Shown one piece after another: positions 25,303-32,636 of a stretch of 64,000 nt of DNA. The DNA is from Anaerocolumna xylanovorans DSM 12503. Lineage in GTDB: Bacteria > Bacillota > Clostridia > Lachnospirales > Lachnospiraceae. The notes beneath the pieces are model-generated. The model saw only the letters and a program-made list of their open reading frames with translations, did no database searches and was not told the DNA's origin. The position numbers were made by a program, and so were the translations under genes. Numbering within the stretch: the stretch's first letter is position 1; each line of letters opens with the position of its first letter. The DNA is taken from NCBI RefSeq assembly GCF_900143645.1, contig NZ_FRFD01000003.1:620001-684000 (forward strand). The letters run 5' to 3'.

Positions 25303-26100
25303 ATGAGAAAAACAGCATTGATAACAGGCGCATCAAAGGGAATTGGCCGGGAACTGGCTATTTTATTTGCGAAACAAGGATATGATCTCGTATTGATAGC
25401 AAGAAGCAAAGAATTATTGGTTGGTCTTTCTAAAAAACTGGATAAGCAGTATGGGGTTGCTGTTACAGTTATAGAGAAAGACTTAACCAATTTAGAGGCA
25501 CCGGAAGAAATATGGGAAGAACTAAAGGGCAGAGAAGTTGATGTACTTGTCAATAATGCCGGTTTTGGTGATTATAAGGAATTTGCCCATTCGGAATGGG
25601 AGAAGCAGTATTTTATGATACAGCTTAATATAACGGCTCTAATGCATATGACGAGGCTTTTTTTACCGGCTATGGTAGAAAGAGGAGAGGGAAAGATATT
25701 AAATCTTGCTTCAACAGCTGCTTTTCTGCCAGGACCTAATATGTCTGTATATTATGCTACGAAAGCGGCAGTTCTGTCCTTTTCACAGGCAGTATCAAGG
25801 GAAGTCAGAAAAAGTAATGTTACAGTAACAGCCCTTTGTCCGGGACCCACCAGTACGAATTTTGAAAATGCAGCAGGGCTTGTTAACTCTAAGCTGTTTC
25901 ATTCCCTTAAGGTGACAAGTGCCAGGAAAGTTGCGGTATATGGCTATAAGGCACTTATGAGAGGAAAAACAGTTGCGGTAGAGGGACTGTCAAATAAACT
26001 TTTGGTACTTGGAGCAAAATTAGCTCCCAGGGGATTGGTACTTACTATGATCGACCAGATTCAATCCAAGCTAAGAGAAGGAAAGCCTGCGGATAAATAA
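25303..26100 (+). CDS. Short-chain dehydrogenase/reductase (SDR, DltE-like)
   Basis: 265-residue NAD(P)-dependent oxidoreductase: TGASKGIGRELA cofactor loop, NNAGFGDY, catalytic Ser in LNLASTAAFLPG, and YYATK (Tyr/Lys) motif. The substrate cannot be told. GGGATGGGC precedes ATG 25303. It sits 36 nt after the lipoprotein gene with no terminator, so it is probably in the same transcript. Confidence 0.87.
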   Translation: MRKTALITGASKGIGRELAILFAKQGYDLVLIARSKELLVGLSKKLDKQYGVAVTVIEKDLTNLEAPEEIWEELKGREVDVLVNNAGFGDYKEFAHSEWEKQYFMIQLNITALMHMTRLFLPAMVERGEGKILNLASTAAFLPGPNMSVYYATKAAVLSFSQAVSREVRKSNVTVTALCPGPTSTNFENAAGLVNSKLFHSLKVTSARKVAVYGYKALMRGKTVAVEGLSNKLLVLGAKLAPRGLVLTMIDQIQSKLREGKPADK

Positions 26101-26193
26101 AGAAAAGAAATATTGTATAAATTGTTTAATATGACTGTTTTTGCCGAGGATATAATAGCGTATTAAATAATTGAAAAAGAAAATAAAAAACCA

Positions 26194-26222
26194 TTGACAT
26201 AATTAACCACAAATGATAGCAT
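26194..26222 (+). promoter_or_regulatory. Promoter of the surface-protein gene
   Basis: TTGACA (26194-26199), 17-nt spacer, TAGCAT. This gives a leader of about 170 nt that contains repeat A2. The 26101-26310 stretch is AT-rich and holds nothing else clear. Confidence 0.55.
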
Positions 26223-26310
26223 GTAGTTGAACGTTAAATCTATACGATATGTACAATGGAATGCGGATAGGTGTAAGATTAATAGGTTTAACGTAAAACC
26301 AATTATATTA

Positions 26311-26414
26311 GTGTGAAAAAAGTAAATTAGTATAAATAATAAATTTTTCACACGCAAATTTGTGCCTGTGGTCCAAAATTTGCAGGTACAGGAAAGGGCA
26401 TGGGTATTTTTATG
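26311..26414 (+). repeat. Type A interspersed element (copy A2)
   Basis: First hairpin GTGTGAAAAA/TTTTTCACAC with a 23-nt loop, then GCAAATTTGTGCCTGTGG, stem partner TTTGCAGG, ACAGGAAAGGGCATGGG and TATTTTTATG. The element carries two in-frame ATGs four codons apart. Confidence 0.85.
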
Positions 26415-27065
26415 AAAAAGTTATTAAGAAAAGGGACGGCAGCTATGCTTGTAGCTATGGGGTTATTTATGGCAATGTCATTTAAGGTATCTGCCGCAAC
26501 AACTGAACTTATGAAGGATGGTGAATTTCCTACAGGCGGATTTATCAATGCAGGAGAGGCTGTTGATGGAACAGTGCAGGGACCTGGTAACTGGACACAG
26601 TTAAATATGGGTGATGCTGAAGTAAGTGCACCTTATCTTCATGTTGTTGTGAAAGCTACAGGTGACACAGCAAAGGCTCAGATAGCAGTTTCCGATACAT
26701 ATACCTTTAATCTTGCTGATTTAGGCGTAACGCTGACAGAAGACTACCAGGATGTAGTTTTACCCGTGAAAGATCAGGGTATCACAACTATTGGCTGGGT
26801 GAATTTAACGGGACTTGACGGCGGTTCCAGCGTATATACGGTAAAAGAAATATTCTTATCCGATGATGCTGCTTCTACCCTTGGTGGTGCGGCTGTTACA
26901 GAGGATGCAAAGGCAGCTGATACAACTGCGGCAACGGATACAGCTGTGGCAGCAGAGACACCTAAGACCGGTGAATCTGCAACATTGATTTATATTTGCA
27001 TGGCAGCACTTGTTGGTTGCACAGGCATTTTTGCAGCAACAAAGAAAGTTGCAAAAGCAAAATAA
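26400..27065 (+). CDS. Secreted, wall-anchored surface protein with PKTG sorting signal
   Basis: 221 residues (or 217 if ATG 26412 is used). Signal peptide (KKLLRKGTAAMLVAMGLFMAM, cleavage after VSA), a beta-rich domain of about 130 residues with repeated short motifs (WTQLNMGDAEV, YTFNLADLGVTL), and an Ala/Thr-rich linker. The end is a sortase-type signal TPKTGES, hydrophobic helix and basic KKVAKAK tail. The PKTG form differs from standard LPXTG. The RBS (AGGAAAGGG) and start come from repeat A2: it is 3 nt from ATG 26400 and 15 nt from ATG 26412, so the start is ambiguous. Binding function unknown. Confidence 0.72.
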   Translation: MGIFMKKLLRKGTAAMLVAMGLFMAMSFKVSAATTELMKDGEFPTGGFINAGEAVDGTVQGPGNWTQLNMGDAEVSAPYLHVVVKATGDTAKAQIAVSDTYTFNLADLGVTLTEDYQDVVLPVKDQGITTIGWVNLTGLDGGSSVYTVKEIFLSDDAASTLGGAAVTEDAKAADTTAATDTAVAAETPKTGESATLIYICMAALVGCTGIFAATKKVAKAK

Positions 27066-27097
27066 ACTTTAAAAGCAAATTTATGATAATACTATAT

Positions 27098-27140
27098 GAG
27101 GTATCCAAAGAATGTGAAGCGCTTTGGATACCTCATTTTT
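27098..27140 (+). terminator. Intrinsic terminator
   Basis: TGAGGTATCCAAAG pairs perfectly with CTTTGGATACCTCA, followed by five T. Confidence 0.88.
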
Positions 27141-27160
27141 ATAAATCAGGACATTTGCCA

Positions 27161-27188
27161 TTGACATTTCAATAAAATTGCATACAAT
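27161..27188 (+). promoter_or_regulatory. Promoter of the ferritin-like/VIT gene
   Basis: TTGACA (27161-27166), 16-nt spacer, TACAAT (27183-27188). The leader of about 180 nt contains repeat C2. Confidence 0.65.
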
Positions 27189-27267
27189 TAAATATAAAGT
27201 AATTGTTATGGATATTTGCAGAATGAAAATGTAATCACAAGACACAGTTTTAAAATTCAAAATATGT

Positions 27268-27330
27268 TTCAAACCCTGATTTGAGGCAGTAAATCATCTG
27301 CGTGCAGATAGTTTATGCCATGGGAGCTAT
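27268..27330 (+). repeat. Type C interspersed element (copy C2)
   Basis: AACCCTGATTTGAGGCAG, second hairpin AAATCATCTG/CAGATAGTTT, then ATGCCATGGGAGCTA. The first hairpin is degenerate (only TTTCAAA remains). Nearly identical to the element at the vanT break, 24 kb away. Confidence 0.82.
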
Positions 27331-27375
27331 GTTAACTATATTTAGTAAGATAAAAACCCCAGAGAGGAGGAGAAA

Positions 27376-28263
27376 ATGAAAAGTGAGAATTTTATGAAGA
27401 CCATAAAGGGATTTCAGGCAGACGAATTGCTGGAGTACTATGTTTATGTAAAAATTGCCAGGTTTGTAAAAGATAAGAATGACAGGGACACATTACTTAA
27501 AATCGCCGGTGAAGAACAAAAGCATTATGAAATATGGAAACAATATACCAAGTGTGATGTGAAGCCCAATATGTTTATTGTCTACTGGTATGTTATTCTT
27601 GCCAGAATATTAGGCTACACCTTTATTATAAAGAAAATGGAAAATTCCCTGACGGAATTTAAGGGAATGTTTGGTGAAAAGCTGGAAAGAGAGCTGGCTG
27701 TGCAGATTCCGGACATAAAAATCCTTTTGCAGGATGAAATGGAGCATGAGAGTGAGCTTATAGACATGATTGATGAGGAAAAGCTAAAGTATGCCGGTTC
27801 CATGGTATTGGGGTTAAATGACGCTCTGGTGGAATTCACGGGAAGCCTGGCCGGCTGGACCTTTGCTATGCAGAGCAACCGCCTGATATCCCTTGCGGGA
27901 TTGATAACCGGAATTGCAGCTACCTTGTCTATGGCTTCTTCAGAATATCTTTCGGTGAAGCATGAAGAAGGGAAAAACCCCATAAAATCTTCTTTATATA
28001 CAGGGGCTGCTTATTTATTAACAGTTGTTATCCTTATACTTCCTTACTTACTTTTGCCTGATAACAGATTTGTTACAGCACTTTTAATCATGCTGGCAGC
28101 AGTCATTATTATAATTGCCGCATTTAATTACTATATCTCTGTTGCAAAGTCCATTTCCTTTAAAAAGAAATTCCTTGAGATGAGTTTAATCAGCCTGTCT
28201 GTGGCAGCGGCCTCTTTTGTAATCGGCCTTCTGGTTAAAAAATTTCTGGGCATAGAGGTTTAG
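27376..28263 (+). CDS. Ferritin-like domain fused to VIT1/CCC1 metal transporter
   Basis: 295 residues. The N-terminal about 140 residues form a ferritin/rubrerythrin-type four-helix domain with di-metal motifs (EEQKHYEIW and DEMEHESEL). The rest is a VIT1/CCC1 membrane module (LGLNDALVEFTGSLAGWTF, MASSEYLSVKHEEG) with five helices. Relatives such as MbfA export iron or manganese. Here the cytosolic domain probably loads or senses Fe2+. GAGGAGG lies about 6 nt upstream of ATG 27376. The TAG stop forms the first bases of repeat D1. Confidence 0.83.
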   Translation: MKSENFMKTIKGFQADELLEYYVYVKIARFVKDKNDRDTLLKIAGEEQKHYEIWKQYTKCDVKPNMFIVYWYVILARILGYTFIIKKMENSLTEFKGMFGEKLERELAVQIPDIKILLQDEMEHESELIDMIDEEKLKYAGSMVLGLNDALVEFTGSLAGWTFAMQSNRLISLAGLITGIAATLSMASSEYLSVKHEEGKNPIKSSLYTGAAYLLTVVILILPYLLLPDNRFVTALLIMLAAVIIIIAAFNYYISVAKSISFKKKFLEMSLISLSVAAASFVIGLLVKKFLGIEV

Positions 28264-28338
28264 TGTGAAAAATAAAAAGACATTTTTCACTTTTAATTTA
28301 GGCAGTTTCGCAAGTAAACTTGCGAAATGCATGGGTGT
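28263..28338 (+). repeat. Type D interspersed element (copy D1)
   Basis: First hairpin GTGAAAAAT/ATTTTTCAC with loop AAAAAGAC, spacer TTTTAATTTAGGCAG, second hairpin TTTCGCAAG/CTTGCGAAA with loop TAAA, then TGCATGGGTGTTA. It starts within the stop codon of the VIT gene. Confidence 0.85.
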
Positions 28339-28415
28339 TAGTGTGAAAAATAAAAGACATTTTTCACTTTCTATTTAAGCAGTATCGCAAGCAAGCCTGC
28401 GATATGCATGGGGTT
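28339..28415 (+). repeat. Type D interspersed element (copy D2), tandem with D1
   Basis: First hairpin GTGAAAAAT/ATTTTTCAC with loop AAAAGAC, spacer, second hairpin TATCGCA/TGCGATA, then TGCATGGGG. It differs from D1 in the second stem by paired changes. No gene start follows; 28416-28460 is unremarkable. Confidence 0.85.
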
Positions 28416-28460
28416 TAGTTTTAACAATGAAATTTTATCTGAAATAATACGCCATTAAGA

Positions 28461-28509
28461 AAAAATAGCCAATAAATGGCCTATAATGGGTTATTTATTG
28501 GCTATTTTT
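28461..28509. terminator. Terminator after the VIT gene and D repeats
   Basis: AAAAATAGCCAATAAAT pairs perfectly with ATTTATTGGCTATTTTT. The 28510-28613 remainder is the leader of the next gene, with a TATAAT at 28575 but no clear -35. Confidence 0.85.
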
Positions 28510-28613
28510 ATAGTCTGGACAATAAAAAACAAATATTCACACACTTGGCAATACCTATCGGAAGCTTAATGGAATATAATGATAAGTAATGAAATCAGGA
28601 GGTGTAACTACAT

Positions 28614-31004
28614 ATGAGGTATGGCTATTTCGATAATGCAAATAAGGAATATGTAATAGAAAGACTGGATCTGCCGACATCATGGACAAATTATTTAGGA
28701 GTAAAGGATTTATGTGCTGTAGTAAATCATACAGCCGGCGGATATATGTTTTATAAGACTCCGGAATACCACAGGATAACACGTTTTCGTGCTAACAGTA
28801 TTCCTATGGACAGACCGGGACATTATGTTTATTTAAGAGATGACAAAACCGGTGATTATTTCAGTATTTCATGGCAGCCCGTTGGCAAACCGCTTACAGA
28901 GGCTTCCTATACTTGCCGTCATGGTTTATCCTATACGAAATATCAGTGTGAGTATCAGGGAATCAAGGCAGAACAAAAACTGTTTATTCCTCTGGAAGAC
29001 AGCGTAGAGATATGGGATGTTACAGTTGAGAATACCAGCAATGAAGTGAAAGACTTAAGTGTATTTTCTTACCTTGAGTTCTCTTATCATCATATTGATA
29101 TGGATAACCGTAATTTCCAGATGAGTAATTATGCGGCAGGTTCTTCTTATGAAGACGGCATTATTGAACATGATTTATTCTATGAGGAGTTTGGATATCA
29201 GTACTTTACTTCTAACTTTGCCCCGGATGGCTTTGACTGTTTAAGAGATAAGTTCATTGGTTTATACCGTACAGAGACCAATCCTGTGGCAGTGGAAAGA
29301 GGATATTGTGAAGGAAGCTTTGAGAAGGGCAGCAATCATTGCGGAACTCTTCATAAGAAGTTGAAATTAATGCCCGGTGAAAAGACAAGGCTTATTTTCC
29401 TGTTGGGAGAAGGGGACAGAGAAGCCGGACGTGTTATGCGGACGAAATATTCCGATACGAATACCGTTGATAAAGCTTTTGGAGATTTGGCTAAGTATTG
29501 GGAAGCAAAAACAGAGAAGCTTCAGATTAAGACTCCCAATGAAGGCATGAATACACTTATTAATATCTGGACACTATACCAGGCAGAAATTAATGTTATG
29601 TTCTCACGTTTCGCTTCTTTCATTGAGGTGGGCGGAAGAACAGGCCTTGGCTACCGCGATACCGCACAGGATGCCATGACAGTACCTCATTCCAATCCGG
29701 CAAAATGCCGTCAAAGACTGGTAGAGCTGTTAAGAGGTTTGGTTTCCAAGGGCTATGGCTTGCACTTATTCCAGCCGGAGTGGTTTGATCCGGATAATTC
29801 TGCGAAGCCTTTTAAATCACCGACAGTTGTTCCTGCACCGAATAAGAATGATATGATTCACGGTTTAGATGATGCCTGCTCCGATGACGCTCTGTGGCTT
29901 GTTAGTTCCATCGTTGAGTTTGTAAAGGAAACCGGAGAGTTTGATTTCTTAAATGAAGTAATTACCTATGCAGACGGCGGCAGTGGAAGTGTTTATGAGC
30001 ATATGAAGAAGATACTTGACTTTTCCCATGAGCAGATTGGAGCTTCCGGTATCTGCAAGGGACTTAGAGCTGACTGGAATGACTGCTTGAACTTAGGCGG
30101 CGGCGAGAGTGCCATGGTATCTTTCCTGCACTACTGGGCACTGGGCAATTTCTTAGAGGCAGCGGCTTACCTTGGAAATGCAGAAGATATCAAAAAATAT
30201 ACTGATATGAAAGAACAGGTTAAGAAAGCCTGTGACGAAGTTCTTTGGGATGAAGAATGGTATATCAGAGGTATTACAAAGAATGGCAAGAAGATTGGTA
30301 CCATGGAAGATAAGGAAGGAAAAATCCATCTGGAATCCAATACATGGGCAGTACTTTCCGGTGCGGCTGATGAGGAAAAGGGTAAGAAGGCAATGGATTC
30401 CATTGATAAGTACCTTTATACACCTTATGGCATTATGCTTAACGGTCCTTCCTATACGGTTCCCGATGAGGATATCGGCTTTGTAACAAGAGTATATCCG
30501 GGACTGAAAGAAAACGGTGCAATCTTTAGCCATCCCAATCCCTGGGCATGGGCTGCCGAGTGTAAGCTTGGACGCGGAGACAGAGCAATGAAGTTCTATG
30601 ATGCACTTTCTCCTTATAATCAGAACGATATCATAGAAACCAGAGAAGCAGAGCCTTACTCTTACTGCCAGTTTATCGTGGGCAGGGACCATACCGCTTT
30701 TGGAAGGGCAAGACATCCTTTCATGACAGGAACCGGCGGCTGGGCATATTTCTCTGCTACCAGATATATGTTAGGAATCAGACCGGATTTTGACTCCTTG
30801 ACAGTTGATCCTTGTATTCCGGCAGATTGGAAGGGATTCGAGGTTCAAAGAGAGTGGAGAGGAGCAGTTTATCATATAGCAGTTAAGAATCCTGACGGTG
30901 TAATGAAGGGCGTTAAGGAAATCTTACTAAATGGTGAGAAGGTAGATAAAATACCGGCACAGGAAAGAGGAAGTGAAACTCATGTTACTGTAATTATGGG
31001 TTAA
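28614..31004 (+). CDS. chbP: GH94 N,N'-diacetylchitobiose phosphorylase (cellobiose phosphorylase family)
   Basis: Cleaves a beta-1,4 disaccharide with phosphate to sugar-1-phosphate plus free sugar, in the cytoplasm. The 796-residue protein starts MRYGYFDNANKEYVIERLDL and carries IEVGGRTGLGYRDTAQDAM and the catalytic Asp490 in RADWNDCLNLGGGES. From memory it tracks the Vibrio N,N'-diacetylchitobiose phosphorylase closely along its length (e.g. NHCGTLHKK, HLFQPEWFDP, EPYSYCQF), more than clostridial cellobiose phosphorylases. Products would be GlcNAc-1-P and GlcNAc, fitting the phosphohexomutase gene 21 nt downstream. AGGAGGTG lies about 9 nt before ATG 28614. Activity on cellobiose cannot be excluded without assay. 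Confidence 0.85.
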   Translation: MRYGYFDNANKEYVIERLDLPTSWTNYLGVKDLCAVVNHTAGGYMFYKTPEYHRITRFRANSIPMDRPGHYVYLRDDKTGDYFSISWQPVGKPLTEASYTCRHGLSYTKYQCEYQGIKAEQKLFIPLEDSVEIWDVTVENTSNEVKDLSVFSYLEFSYHHIDMDNRNFQMSNYAAGSSYEDGIIEHDLFYEEFGYQYFTSNFAPDGFDCLRDKFIGLYRTETNPVAVERGYCEGSFEKGSNHCGTLHKKLKLMPGEKTRLIFLLGEGDREAGRVMRTKYSDTNTVDKAFGDLAKYWEAKTEKLQIKTPNEGMNTLINIWTLYQAEINVMFSRFASFIEVGGRTGLGYRDTAQDAMTVPHSNPAKCRQRLVELLRGLVSKGYGLHLFQPEWFDPDNSAKPFKSPTVVPAPNKNDMIHGLDDACSDDALWLVSSIVEFVKETGEFDFLNEVITYADGGSGSVYEHMKKILDFSHEQIGASGICKGLRADWNDCLNLGGGESAMVSFLHYWALGNFLEAAAYLGNAEDIKKYTDMKEQVKKACDEVLWDEEWYIRGITKNGKKIGTMEDKEGKIHLESNTWAVLSGAADEEKGKKAMDSIDKYLYTPYGIMLNGPSYTVPDEDIGFVTRVYPGLKENGAIFSHPNPWAWAAECKLGRGDRAMKFYDALSPYNQNDIIETREAEPYSYCQFIVGRDHTAFGRARHPFMTGTGGWAYFSATRYMLGIRPDFDSLTVDPCIPADWKGFEVQREWRGAVYHIAVKNPDGVMKGVKEILLNGEKVDKIPAQERGSETHVTVIMG

Positions 31005-31025
31005 GCTTACAGGGAGGAGAAAATT

Positions 31026-32441
31026 ATGATAAAGTTTGGTACAGGTGGATGGAGAGCCATAATAGGAGAAGAGTTCACTAAAGCAAACATACAGGTACTG
31101 GCGAAAGCAATGGCGGACAAGATGAAAGCAGAGGGCGTATGCGACGATGGCATCGTTTTCGGCTATGACAGAAGATTTCTTTCCAAGGAAGCCATGAGAT
31201 GGGCGGCGGAAGTTTTTGCAAAGGAAGGAATCAAAGCCTCTCTTATTAACAGATCCTCACCTACTCCTTTGATTATGTATTACTGTATGGTTCACGGTTT
31301 CCATTATGGTATGATGATTACGGCAAGCCATAATCCGGCCATTTACAACGGTATTAAAGTATTCACTTACGGCGGCAGGGATGCTGATGAATTACAGACC
31401 GCCGATATTGAGAAGTATATTGAAAAAGTAAACGCAGATGAAATATGCCCTATGGAATATGATGCGGCTCTTGCGGCTGGACTTATTGAGGAAATTAATC
31501 CTTTAAATGAATATCTGGATAATATCATCAATACAGTAGATATGCAGGCAATACGCAACAGAGGCTTAAGGGTGGTACTGGACCCTATGTATGGTGTTAG
31601 TGAGACTTCCTTAAAGACGATTCTCCTAACGGCCAGATGTGATGTAAGTACAATACATGAAAGACACGATACCCTCTTTGGAGGAAAGCTTCCTTCACCT
31701 TCTGCCCAGACCTTAAGAAGCCTTCAAAACAGTGTATTAGACAAAAAAGCTGACATCGGAATTGCAACAGACGGAGATGCAGACCGTATCGGTATTATTG
31801 ATGATACCGGAAAATTCCTGCACCCCAATGATATTTTGGTATTGCTCTATTATTACCTGTTAAAGTATAAATGCTGGAAAGGTCCTGCTGTAAGAAATCT
31901 TGCCACTACCCATATGCTTGACCGTGTAGCTGAAAGCTTCGGTGAGACTTGCTATGAGGTACCTGTTGGATTTAAACATATTTCTGCTAAAATGAACGAA
32001 AAGGATGCAATAATTGGAGGAGAATCCTCCGGAGGTCTTACCGTTAAGGGACATATTAACGGTAAAGACGGCATTTATGCAGCAGCCCTGCTGGTAGAGA
32101 TGATTTGCGTAACAGGTAAGAAATTATCAGAAATTGCCAAGGAAATAGAGGACGAATACGGAACTATTTATCTGGAAGAGAAGGATTATAAATTCAGCCA
32201 GGAAAGAAAAGAAGACATTTACCATACTCTTATGATAGAACGTCAATTACCGCATCTTCCTTTTGATGTTGAAAAAGTATCTTATCTTGACGGTTGTAAA
32301 GTGTATTTTGAAAATGGCGGTTGGATTATTATTCGTTTTTCCGGTACAGAACCTTTGCTTAGAATATTCTGTGAGATGCCAAAGGCCGGACAGGCAAGAT
32401 TGGTATGTGAAGTAGTGGAAGATTTTCTTCAGCTGCAATAA
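31026..32441 (+). CDS. Phosphohexomutase (phosphoglucomutase/phosphoacetylglucosamine-mutase family)
   Basis: Interconverts hexose-1-phosphate and hexose-6-phosphate. The 471-residue protein has the active-site phosphoserine motif TASHNPAIYNGIKV, the Mg-binding DGDADRIG, the sugar-binding GGESSGG, and the phosphate-binding RFSGTEPLLRIF loop. The operon with chbP suggests it converts GlcNAc-1-P to GlcNAc-6-P (or Glc-1-P if the phosphorylase acts on cellobiose). GGGAGGAG precedes ATG 31026. Confidence 0.85.
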   Translation: MIKFGTGGWRAIIGEEFTKANIQVLAKAMADKMKAEGVCDDGIVFGYDRRFLSKEAMRWAAEVFAKEGIKASLINRSSPTPLIMYYCMVHGFHYGMMITASHNPAIYNGIKVFTYGGRDADELQTADIEKYIEKVNADEICPMEYDAALAAGLIEEINPLNEYLDNIINTVDMQAIRNRGLRVVLDPMYGVSETSLKTILLTARCDVSTIHERHDTLFGGKLPSPSAQTLRSLQNSVLDKKADIGIATDGDADRIGIIDDTGKFLHPNDILVLLYYYLLKYKCWKGPAVRNLATTHMLDRVAESFGETCYEVPVGFKHISAKMNEKDAIIGGESSGGLTVKGHINGKDGIYAAALLVEMICVTGKKLSEIAKEIEDEYGTIYLEEKDYKFSQERKEDIYHTLMIERQLPHLPFDVEKVSYLDGCKVYFENGGWIIIRFSGTEPLLRIFCEMPKAGQARLVCEVVEDFLQLQ

Positions 32442-32462
32442 GTAAATATAGGTGGAATAGCA

Positions 32463-32502
32463 TAAAGCCATGCTGCAGGAGTGCCTGCTGCATGGCTTTT
32501 TG
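32463..32502 (+). terminator. Terminator after the chbP operon
   Basis: AAAGCCATGCTGCAGG pairs with CCTGCTGCATGGCTTT (one mismatch) followed by TT. Confidence 0.78.
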
Positions 32503-32636
32503 TGAATTATTTCAAACATTATAACAAATCTGTACAAATAATGTCAAAAAAGTAGGATGTTTTAACAAAAATATACCATTATAATGTAAATGTGACAAAT
32601 AATCGAGGATTTTTCTAATGAAAGCTGGTAAAATTT

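Noticed and set aside
28263..28415. A CRISPR array from the tandem repeats
   Set aside because: Only two units, no unique spacers between them, internal hairpins and no cas genes nearby.
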